Made by a program: the position numbers and the translations under genes. A model generated the notes under the pieces. That model worked only from the letters and a program-made list of their open reading frames with translations. It was not told where the DNA came from and did not search any database. DNA of 64,000 nt from Corynebacterium uropygiale (GTDB lineage: Bacteria; Actinomycetota; Actinomycetes; Mycobacteriales; Mycobacteriaceae): NCBI RefSeq assembly GCF_021568315.1, contig NZ_JAKGSI010000004.1:248001-312000 (forward strand), given 5' to 3'. Shown in pieces: positions 51,292 through 59,000 of this stretch. Position 1 is the stretch's first letter, and each line of letters begins with the position of its first letter.

Positions 51292-52356
51292 ATGCGAGGA
51301 TCAAAGCGCACGCTCATCATGTGGGGAGTCTCCCTCTTCGCGGTGGTCTGCATTGTTGTGGCGTTTCGGGAGCAGCTCGGATTCATCGAGGAGGGCCTCG
51401 ACGTCGCCAGCCGCGCGGACACCGGGAAGTCCCTCGTGGTGGTGCTCCTGCTGGTGTTCGCGCTGCTCTCCATGGGCGAGGTCATGTACCTCCTCCTGGA
51501 AAGCGGCGCGCCGAGGATGCGTCGTCGAGACACCGCGATGCTCACCTTCGCCGCGAACTCCTGGTCCACCACCCTGCCCGGGGGGCCCGCCTTCTCCGCG
51601 ATCTTCACCTTCCAGGTGCAGCGCAGCTGGGGCGCGAGCGTGGTCCTCGTGTCCTGGTTCATCGTGCTGTCCGGGGTGCTCTCGACGATGTGGCTGGCCG
51701 TGCTCGGCCTCGTTGGCGTGCTGCTCCTGGGCGCCCACCTGTCGCTGCTCTCCCTCATCGGGACGATCGTCATCATGGTGGGCGTCGCGACGATCGTCTA
51801 CTGGGTGTCCCGCAACCCGGAGACCGTCACCCGCTGCGCCGTGTGGGTGGTGCGGCAGATCAACCGGCTCTCGCACGGGCCGCGGGACCGCTGGGTCCCG
51901 GCGGTGCGGCGCCAGTTCCTCCAGCTGCGCTCGGTGGTGCTGAGCCCCGGCCGCTTCGCAATCGCCGCGATGTGGTCCCTGGCCAACTGGGTCTTTGACA
52001 TCCTCGGCCTCTGGGCCGCAGTGTGGGCCATCACCGGCTCCCTGCCGTGGCTCGAGCGCGAGCCCAACTCCACCACCATCGTCGGCGTGGTGCTCGCCTT
52101 CGTCACCGCGAAGATCGCCGGCTCCGCCCAGGTGACCCCGGGCGGGATCGGACCCGTCGAGGCCGCCATGGTGGGCACGCTGGTGGCCACCGGGATGACG
52201 GCGTCGGCGGCGACAGCCTCCGTCATCATCTACCGACTGGTCTCCCTCATCCTCATCACGGCGATCGGCTGGGTGATTTACCTCGCCTCCTTCGTGCCGA
52301 GGGGCCTCACCCCGGCGACCAGCCGCTCCGCCGCCAGCGATAAGCTCGACTCATGA
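51292..52356 (+). CDS. Lysylphosphatidylglycerol synthase TM-domain (YbhN/UPF0104-like) protein
   Basis: A 354-residue membrane protein with about eight helices and the family segments TLPGGPAFSAIFTFQ and GSAQVTPGGIGPVEAAM, the PGG(I/A)GxxE pattern of flippase-like LPG_synthase_TM proteins. It starts 1 nt after the mmpL3 stop, so it is co-transcribed with it. The lipid moved, if any, is unknown; proximity to mmpL3 hints at envelope lipid transport. Confidence 0.85.
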   Translation: MRGSKRTLIMWGVSLFAVVCIVVAFREQLGFIEEGLDVASRADTGKSLVVVLLLVFALLSMGEVMYLLLESGAPRMRRRDTAMLTFAANSWSTTLPGGPAFSAIFTFQVQRSWGASVVLVSWFIVLSGVLSTMWLAVLGLVGVLLLGAHLSLLSLIGTIVIMVGVATIVYWVSRNPETVTRCAVWVVRQINRLSHGPRDRWVPAVRRQFLQLRSVVLSPGRFAIAAMWSLANWVFDILGLWAAVWAITGSLPWLEREPNSTTIVGVVLAFVTAKIAGSAQVTPGGIGPVEAAMVGTLVATGMTASAATASVIIYRLVSLILITAIGWVIYLASFVPRGLTPATSRSAASDKLDS

Positions 52357-52727
52357 GTAACCGCGCATCCTTCATCACGGACCTCGTGATGATTTTTGTT
52401 TTCGCCCTCCTCGCGCGCATCGCGCACAACTCCCAGGACCTGCCCCTCAGCTTCCTCGGCGTCCTCAACACCGCGTGGCCCTTCTGGTTGGGGATGCTCC
52501 TCGCCTGGGCCTACATTGCGTACCGACGCCTCACCGGCGCCGCCGTCTCCCCCGCGGGGCTCATCGCCTGGATCGCGTCCGTCATCGTGGGCCTTGCCAT
52601 CTGGGGGATCAAGCACCAGGCCGTGCCGCACTGGTCCTTCATCATCGTCGCGAGTGTGACCTCCGCGATCCTCTTCCTCGGCTGGCGGGGGATCGCCCGC
52701 CTGCGCGCGCGCAAGGCCGCGGCGTAG
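52353..52727 (+). CDS. DUF3054 small membrane protein
   Basis: A 124-residue protein with four helices, beginning MSNRASFITDLVMIFVFALLARIAHN and containing LNTAWPFWLGMLLAW, as in DUF3054 proteins. Start overlaps the upstream stop (ATGA). Unknown function. It is in the mmpL3 operon. Confidence 0.85.
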   Translation: MSNRASFITDLVMIFVFALLARIAHNSQDLPLSFLGVLNTAWPFWLGMLLAWAYIAYRRLTGAAVSPAGLIAWIASVIVGLAIWGIKHQAVPHWSFIIVASVTSAILFLGWRGIARLRARKAAA

Positions 52728-52741
52728 GCCCACGCTGCACG

Positions 52742-52759
52742 CTCCCCGCGCGCGGAGAG
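52742..52759. repeat. Dispersed palindrome between the DUF3054 and DedA-like genes
   Basis: CTCCCCGCGCGCGGAGAG, 17 of 18 positions of the consensus, intergenic. Confidence 0.8.
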
Positions 52760-52817
52760 CCCCCTCGGGGTACGACCTTCTGCGCCAGCCGGAAACGAAA
52801 CGCGTGGTGATAACCTC

Positions 52818-53525
52818 ATGGGCATGACTTCCCCCGCCGACGGCACCACCCCCGATAACGTCGATAACATCCCCTCCTACCTGCGGAATCCCGGGAAGCG
52901 CGACTACCTGATCCTGGCCTACATCCTCGTCGGGCTCGTGTTGAGCATGGCCTTCATCCCGCTGCGTGCGTGGTTCCTTAACCACGCGGAGATCTACGCC
53001 CTGCTCGTCGGCGGATACACCTCGGCGGTGGTGGGGGGCGCGCAGTCCACGGCGGGCGGGACCCCCGCGTGGGCGATCGTCGCGATGACCCTCGTGGGCT
53101 CCCTCTACCTCATGCCGCAGTGGTGGCTCATCGGCCGCTATTGGGGGCGCGAGTACCTCGAGCAGATGAGCTCCCAGTCGCCGAGCATGGGGCGGTGGAC
53201 GCGCCGGCTGGAGAATCTCTCCACGCCCGCGCTCATGGGGGCGACGGTCCTCTCGTACATCCCCTTCCTCCCCACGCTCATCATCTGTAACTTGCTGAGC
53301 GGTATCCGCAAGATCCCGCTGTGGGCGGTGCTGCTCATCAATGCCGTGGGCACGCTGCTGCGCAACAGCATCTTCGCGTACCTGGGTGTGCGTTATGGGC
53401 AGGAAGTGCTGCAGGTGGTGAGCGTCGTGAACCGTTATGCGCTGTGGGTGACGCTAGCGCTCGTGGTCATCATGATCATCTCGATCCGACAAAAGGCCCG
53501 GCAGGCCCCCTCCGCCCGCCGTTAA
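52818..53525 (+). CDS. DedA/TVP38-like membrane protein
   Basis: A 235-residue protein with about six helices: YLILAYILVGLVLSMAFIPL, LYLMPQWWLIGRYWGRE and PFLPTLIICNLLSGIRKIPLW, resembling SNARE-associated/DedA-like proteins that act in lipid flipping. The ATG at 52818 or the second ATG two codons on is the start. Transporter role is inferred from the family, which is assigned only tentatively. Confidence 0.65.
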   Translation: MGMTSPADGTTPDNVDNIPSYLRNPGKRDYLILAYILVGLVLSMAFIPLRAWFLNHAEIYALLVGGYTSAVVGGAQSTAGGTPAWAIVAMTLVGSLYLMPQWWLIGRYWGREYLEQMSSQSPSMGRWTRRLENLSTPALMGATVLSYIPFLPTLIICNLLSGIRKIPLWAVLLINAVGTLLRNSIFAYLGVRYGQEVLQVVSVVNRYALWVTLALVVIMIISIRQKARQAPSARR

Positions 53526-53535
53526 GTCAAAGGAG

Positions 53536-53561
53536 GCCCCCTAGGGAGCAGCCTAGGGGGC
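53536..53561. terminator. Bidirectional terminator
   Basis: GCCCCCTAGG and CCTAGGGGGC form a 10-bp stem with a 6-nt loop. On the minus strand it is followed by a TTT-rich stretch, so it can end both the DedA-like gene and the small minus-strand gene. Confidence 0.85.
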
Positions 53562-53633
53562 TCACTGACGTTCACGCGAGGTTGGTCCCCACGATCTCCC
53601 GTGTGAGTTCCGCGCGAACGCTCGTGTTACATC

Positions 53634-53741
53634 CTACCGATGAAAAAGTGCATCAAAAATAGCCTGGAGTGAACCCCCGAAGGCAAAGATGGAGTTGAGC
53701 ATCTCGCTGAGCTCGTCAAGGGAGGTGCTGAGTTCGAACAT
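53634..53741 (-). CDS. Small 35-residue amphipathic peptide, mini-porin (PorA/PorH)-like
   Basis: Minus-strand ATG at 53741 to TAG at 53634, beginning MFELSTSLDELSEMLNSI, with Leu/Phe on one helical face and acidic and polar residues on the other. This is the size and character of the corynebacterial PorA/PorH outer-membrane channel peptides; staphylococcal PSM-like peptides are an alternative. AAAGGA lies 6-11 nt upstream, a perfect TATAAT at 53796-53801 gives a 5' leader of about 47 nt, and a terminator follows. No Sec signal, as in known PorA/PorH. Confidence 0.6.
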   Translation of the reverse strand: MFELSTSLDELSEMLNSIFAFGGSLQAIFDALFHR

Positions 53742-53762
53742 GGCGGTCCTTTCTGTCCTGCG

Positions 53763-53785
53763 GGGAGGGCACGGGCCGCCCTCCC
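53763..53785 (-). other. 5'-leader hairpin of the small peptide gene
   Basis: GGGAGGGC and GCCCTCCC form a perfect 8-bp stem with a 7-nt loop, just upstream of the ribosome site. It might stabilise the message or regulate it. Confidence 0.5.
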
Positions 53786-53795
53786 ATCCCTAAAG

Positions 53796-53801
53796 ATTAT
53801 A
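53796..53801 (-). promoter_or_regulatory. TATAAT -10 element of the small peptide gene
   Basis: A perfect -10 hexamer on the minus strand, rare in this GC-rich DNA. No good -35 was found at 17 nt. Confidence 0.65.
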
Positions 53802-53904
53802 CCTTTCTACCCCAATAATGAAGGGTTCACTCCCACTCATCTTTCCTTTCGTTTATCCTCACTACTTACACATGTCCGAGGGAAGACAGAAAGGAAATCC
53901 CCAG

Positions 53905-54456
53905 GTGAAGAAGTCTATCCGCATGTATGCCAGCATTCCTCTCCTCGCCGGCGTCCTCGTGTTCACGACGGCCTGCGGTGGCGGAGATGACTCGACGGAG
54001 ACCACCAGCTCCTCCAGCAGCAGCTCCTCCTCCAGCTCGAAGAGCTCGACGAGCCGCTCCTCCTCCAGCAGCAGCTCCAAGGCCTCCACCTCCTCCGGTG
54101 GCGGCCAGAACTCGGGCGGCGGGCAGGAACCCCAGCCCGCCCGCGGGGGTAGCAACGGGGGTGGCGGCGGGCAGCAGGCTCCCGCCCCGGCGCCCGCCCC
54201 CGGACCGGCGCCTGAGAACCCGCCGGCCCCCGCTCCGGCACCTGAGAACCCGGGGGCACCGGCCCCCGCCCCGCAGCCGGAAGCCCCGGCGACCCCCAAC
54301 AATGGCGCCTACCCCACCGATGAAAACGGCGAGGAGCCGCTCTTCCCCACCTGTGAGGTCTGGGAGAAGTCCGGCTGGCCCCGCCCGGTCTTCGGCGATG
54401 AGCACTTCGGCCCCTGGCTCGACGCCAACGGCGATGGCATCGCCTGCAACGAGTAA
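53905..54456 (+). CDS. Excalibur-domain lipoprotein with Ser- and Pro-rich linkers
   Basis: A 183-residue lipoprotein. Signal peptide with lipobox FTTAC (Cys near residue 24), then a poly-Ser segment (about 33-65), a Gly-rich and an Ala/Pro-rich linker (to about 135), and a C-terminal Excalibur domain with Cys pairs (FPTCEVWEKSGWPRPVFGDE, LDANGDGIACNE). The Excalibur motif binds calcium and is found in secreted or surface proteins. Start GTG at 53905 is preferred because it begins the signal peptide; an ATG at 53872 is the alternative. Confidence 0.85.
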   Translation: MKKSIRMYASIPLLAGVLVFTTACGGGDDSTETTSSSSSSSSSSSKSSTSRSSSSSSSKASTSSGGGQNSGGGQEPQPARGGSNGGGGGQQAPAPAPAPGPAPENPPAPAPAPENPGAPAPAPQPEAPATPNNGAYPTDENGEEPLFPTCEVWEKSGWPRPVFGDEHFGPWLDANGDGIACNE

Positions 54457-54509
54457 GGCGGGGAGCGGCTGGGCGGCGTGGGCGGCGGGGGCCGCCAGCG
54501 CCGCGGCCG

Positions 54510-56060
54510 CTACATCGGCATGATCGTGTGCTTCTTCGGGAGGTCGCTCTCCCGCTTGCCCTCCATCTGACGCAGCGCCCGGCGGAGGGCAAGCCGCGTG
54601 TCCCGCGGCTGGATCATGGCGTCAAGATAGCCGCGCTCGGCGGCGACGTAGGGGCTCGTCATGTTCTCGTCGTAGAAGTCCATGAAGAGCTTCTTCATGT
54701 ATTCGCGCTGCTCCGGGGGCGCGGCCGCCAGCTGCTTGCCCTGGAGCATGACGACGGCCGCCGCCGAGCCCATGACCGCGATCTGCGCCGTCGGCCAGGC
54801 GAGGTTGATGTCGCCGGTGAGGTTCTTGGAGCCCATGACGGCATAGGCGCCGCCGTAGGCCTTCCGCACGATGAGCGTCACCTTCGGGACGGTGGCCTCC
54901 ACCACCGAGAACGCGAGCTTCGCCCCGCGGTGGATGAGGCCCACCTTCTCCTGCTCGACGCCCGGCAGGTAGCCCGGGGTATCGACCACGAAGACGAGGG
55001 GGATGTTGTAGGCATCGCAGATGCGGATGAAGCGGGCGCCCTTGTCCGCCGCGTCCGCGTCGATGCAGCCGGCGTACTGGATCGGCTGGCTCGCGACGAA
55101 ACCGACCGTCTTCCCGTCGATCCGGCCGAACGCCGTGATGAGGTTGGGGGCAAAGTTCGGCTGGATTTCCAGGATGTTCTCGTCGTCCCCGAGCTTCGGG
55201 AGGAGGTCCAGCATGTCGTAGCCGGCGTTCGTGTCGTCGGGCATGAAGGAGTCAAGCTCCGGGTCCTCGCCGATCTCCTCGTCGCTGGGGGCGTCGAAGG
55301 TGGGAACCTCATCGAAGCAGGTGAGGGGCAGGTGGTCGAGGAGCTCCCGGACCGTGTCGAAGGCCTCCTCCTCGCTGCCGACGACGAGCGAGACATTACC
55401 GTTCTGCTCCTGCTGGCGGGCGCCGCCCAGTTCGGCGGAGGTGATCTCCTCGCCGGTCACCTCCTTGATGACCGCGGGGCCCGTCACGTACATCTCCGCC
55501 TCCTCGTCGACGGCGATGACGAAGTCCGTGGTCACCGGGGCGTAGACCGCCCCGCCCGCGCACTTGCCGAGCATGATGGAGATCTGCGGGCTGCGCCCCG
55601 AGAGCGGCATCTGACGCCGCGCGATCTCCGAGTACATCGCGAGGGAGGTCACCGCGTCCTGGATGCGGGCGCCGCCGGAGTCCTGGATGCCGATCACCGG
55701 GCAGCCGATGCGGATCGCCATGTCCATGACCTCGCACACCTTCTTGCCGAAGGTCACGCCCACCGAACCACCGAAGACGGTCTTATCGTGCGCATAAATC
55801 GCGACGGGGCGGCCGTCGATCTTGCCGTAGCCGGTGACGACGCCATCCGAGTAGGGGGCGTTCTCCTCGCCGGGGGTGCGGCCGAGGGCGCCGATCTCCA
55901 CGAAGGAGCCCTCGTCGAGCAGAGCGTTGATGCGCTGGCGCGGAGTGGTGCGACCGGCGGCGTCACGCTTCGCGCGCGATCGCTCCGAGCCGGGGTCTTG
56001 CGCCTTCTCCAGACGGGCGCGCAGGTCTGCGATCTTTTCCGCGGTGGTCCTCGCGGTCAC
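54510..56060 (-). CDS. accD4: Acyl-CoA carboxylase beta subunit AccD4 (mycolate pathway)
   Basis: Carboxyltransferase that makes the 2-carboxyacyl-CoA extender for Pks13, with the biotin subunit encoded elsewhere. The 516-residue protein has crotonase-fold motifs GIQDSGGARIQD, GKCAGGAVYAP, DTPGYLPGVEQE and KAYGGAYAVMGSK. Start GTG at 56060 with GGGAAGG upstream, 15 nt after pks13. In mycobacteria and corynebacteria this gene always follows pks13. Confidence 0.95.
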   Translation of the reverse strand: MTARTTAEKIADLRARLEKAQDPGSERSRAKRDAAGRTTPRQRINALLDEGSFVEIGALGRTPGEENAPYSDGVVTGYGKIDGRPVAIYAHDKTVFGGSVGVTFGKKVCEVMDMAIRIGCPVIGIQDSGGARIQDAVTSLAMYSEIARRQMPLSGRSPQISIMLGKCAGGAVYAPVTTDFVIAVDEEAEMYVTGPAVIKEVTGEEITSAELGGARQQEQNGNVSLVVGSEEEAFDTVRELLDHLPLTCFDEVPTFDAPSDEEIGEDPELDSFMPDDTNAGYDMLDLLPKLGDDENILEIQPNFAPNLITAFGRIDGKTVGFVASQPIQYAGCIDADAADKGARFIRICDAYNIPLVFVVDTPGYLPGVEQEKVGLIHRGAKLAFSVVEATVPKVTLIVRKAYGGAYAVMGSKNLTGDINLAWPTAQIAVMGSAAAVVMLQGKQLAAAPPEQREYMKKLFMDFYDENMTSPYVAAERGYLDAMIQPRDTRLALRRALRQMEGKRESDLPKKHTIMPM

Positions 56061-56075
56061 ACTTACACCTTCCCT

Positions 56076-59000
56076 CTATGAGAGGTTGTCGATTCGGCGC
56101 GTGAGATCCGCGCCGACCTTCCCAATCTCCGGTTCATCGACGACGCCCAGGTGGTCGCCGCGGAGTTGCACGATATCCAAGTCTGTCACGATAGCGGACC
56201 AGCCGCCATCGGGCGCAATCTCGGCATAATTCGGCTCGAGTTCGATCGCACCATCGTGCATCCGCTCCGCGCGGTAGAGCACCACCGGCACGTCCAGCCC
56301 CTCCCAACGGTGGAAGTCCAGCTGGTCGAGGATCCGGTTGTCCACGAAGCTGTGGTGCTGGTGCTCGAGCACCGCCGGGGAGAGCCCGTGCGCGCTCGCA
56401 TCCGTGGTGGCGAGGAACTCCTGGATCATGCCGAGGACCGCGTCCTCACCGGCCGAATCCAGCAGCTCATAGGGCACCGGCATGTCGAGCCCATAGGTCT
56501 TCTTCGCGAAGGCCGCGTAGCGCTCCCAGCGGGCCCGGGTCTCCTCCGGGGTGTTGGGGATAGGCTCCTTCGGCTGCACCGTATCGAGCAGCGCGATGAG
56601 CGCGACGTCCACCTGCGGATCATCCGCCAGCTGCTTCGCCACCTCGTAGGCGAGCGCCCCGCCGAAGCTCCAGCCGCCCAGGATCACCGGGTGCCCCTCC
56701 GCGTAGGCGCGGATGTCATCGAGGTAGCCGGCGGCACGCTCCTCCAGGCTTCCCTCGCGACGCTCCATGCCGTACACCGGGACGTCCTCCGGGAGGCGAC
56801 GGGTGAGCGGGCGGTAGGTGACCGTCGAGCCACCCGCGGGGTGGAACATGAAGACGGCCGGGCGGGTGGAGCCCTCCTTCCGCGCGCGGAGAACCCGCAC
56901 GTTGCCGTCAACATCCGTCTCGAAGGCCTGGCGCACGAGGTCCGCGAGCGGCTCGAGGGACTCCGTCTCGCGCACCTGCTCCGCGGTGATCGTGGCGCCG
57001 GAGCGCTCACTCAGGCGGGCGGCGATCTTCTCCGCCGTCTCCTCCGTCACCTCGGGCAGGGGGCTCGTCACGCCGGGCACTGCGGCGCCCGTGATGCTCG
57101 CCCAGGTGCCGAAGACCATGCGCTCCGAGGCGTCGCGGGGGGCGACGGCTCCCGCGGCTCCCGCGGCTCCCGCGGCTCCCGCGGCTCCCGCGGCTCCCGC
57201 GGCGCTGGGGCTCTCCGCGCGCGCGGAGGGGGCGGCGGCTTCCGGCGCCTCGGGGCTCTCCGGAGCCTCCTCGCCGCGGTGGGCGACGAGGTCCTCCACG
57301 ATGCGCACCACATCGGCGACGGAGGCGTCGCGCAAGGCCTGCACCTGGAGCGGCGGGATCTGGAAGTCATTTTCCACGCGGTTCTTGATGCGCATGCCCA
57401 TGAGGGAGTCGAGGCCCAGGTCGATGAGCGGCAGCTCGCGCGGCAGGTCGTCCACGTCATAGCCCATGGACTCCGAGACGATCGCGCGGAGGCGCTCCTC
57501 CACGGTCTCCCCGCTCTCGGGGTCCCAGTGCCAGGCCTCGACGTCCGCGCTCTCGGCGCCCTCCGGGCTCTCCGCGCGCGCGGAGGGGGCGGCGGGGGCC
57601 GGGGTCTCGGCGGGGGCGGACGCGGAGGCGGCCGCCGCTCCGCCGAGGAAGCCGCGGCTGGTGGCCGTCGTCGCGAAGGCTTCGGCGAGGAGCTCCGCGC
57701 CGGCGCCCGCGATGTGGTGCAGGCGGATCGCCAGGCCGCCGACGGAGCGGCTCACGGTGCAGGTCAGTTCGCCATCAGCGGGCAGGCCCTTCTCCTCCAC
57801 GACGTGGACGAGCTGCGCCTCGGGGTCGACGGCCACCGCCGCCGCCTCGAGCACGGCGTTCGCCGAAGGCGCCTGGTCCGCGCTGGTCGAGAACGCGACG
57901 CTGCCATCGGGCAGGGAGACGCGGGCGCCCGGGAGGCGGGCGGAGCCGGTGCTCGACGGGTGCGCGTTGGTCCAGTAGCGCTGGTGCTTCCACACCTGGT
58001 GCGGGGCGGGCAGGATCTCGCCGGGCCCGGTGAACCAGTCGAGGTGCACGGGCTGCCCGGCGGCGTACATCTTCGCCGCGAGGTCGGTGAGGGAGTCCAC
58101 GGCCGGGACCTTGCGCTTGAGGGTGTAGAGCAGCTTCGCGTCGGCGCGGCCCACGCTGAAGGCGGTGTTCATCATGCCCATGAGCGCGATCGGGTTGGGC
58201 GAGATCTCCACCATCGTGTCGTGGCCGGCGACGAAGGCGGCCTCCGTGGCGGCCTGGAACTCGACGGACTGGCGGGTGCAGCGCACCCAGTAGTCCGGGC
58301 CGTGCGGGGTAGCACCGGCCGGGTAGGTCACGCCCGGATCGACGGAGCTAAAGAGCGGGATGCGCAGCGGCTGCGGGTCGATGATGGAGCACTCCGCGGC
58401 GAGCTCCCCGAGCAGCGGATCCACCGCCGAGGTGTGCCCCGCGCCCTTCACCTTGAGCATGCGGGCGAACTTGCTCTCCTCGCTGAGCTTCTCCACGAGG
58501 GCGCTCACCTCGTCCCGCGGCCCGCCCACGGTGGTCATGCCCGGGCCGGCGTACACGGCCGGTTCGATGTGCGCGAAGCGCTCCTCCTCGTTGAGGGTGC
58601 TGAGCTCCTGCGGGCTGAGTTCGACGACAGCCATCGCGCCGAGTTCATCCTCAGGCAGGCTCGCTTCCCCTTCTCCCATGAGGCGGGAGCGGTGCGCCGC
58701 GATGGTGAGCGCGTGCTCCGCGCTGAGGCCACCGCAGCCGTAGGCCGCCGCGATCTCGCCCATGGACATGCCCATGACGGCGCCCGGGTGGATGCCCAGC
58801 TGCGCGAGGTAGTCAGTGAGCGCGATCTGGATGGTCGTGATGGAGGTCTGGGCGGTCTCGGTGTTGTAGGTCTGGCCGTCGTCCTCGATGAGGGCGCAGA
58901 CGGACCAGCCGGCCTCGCGGCGGACGATCTCGTCGAGCTCCTGCATGCGCGCGCGGAAGAAGGGGGACTGCTCGTAGAGCTCCTTCGCCATCTTGCGGTG

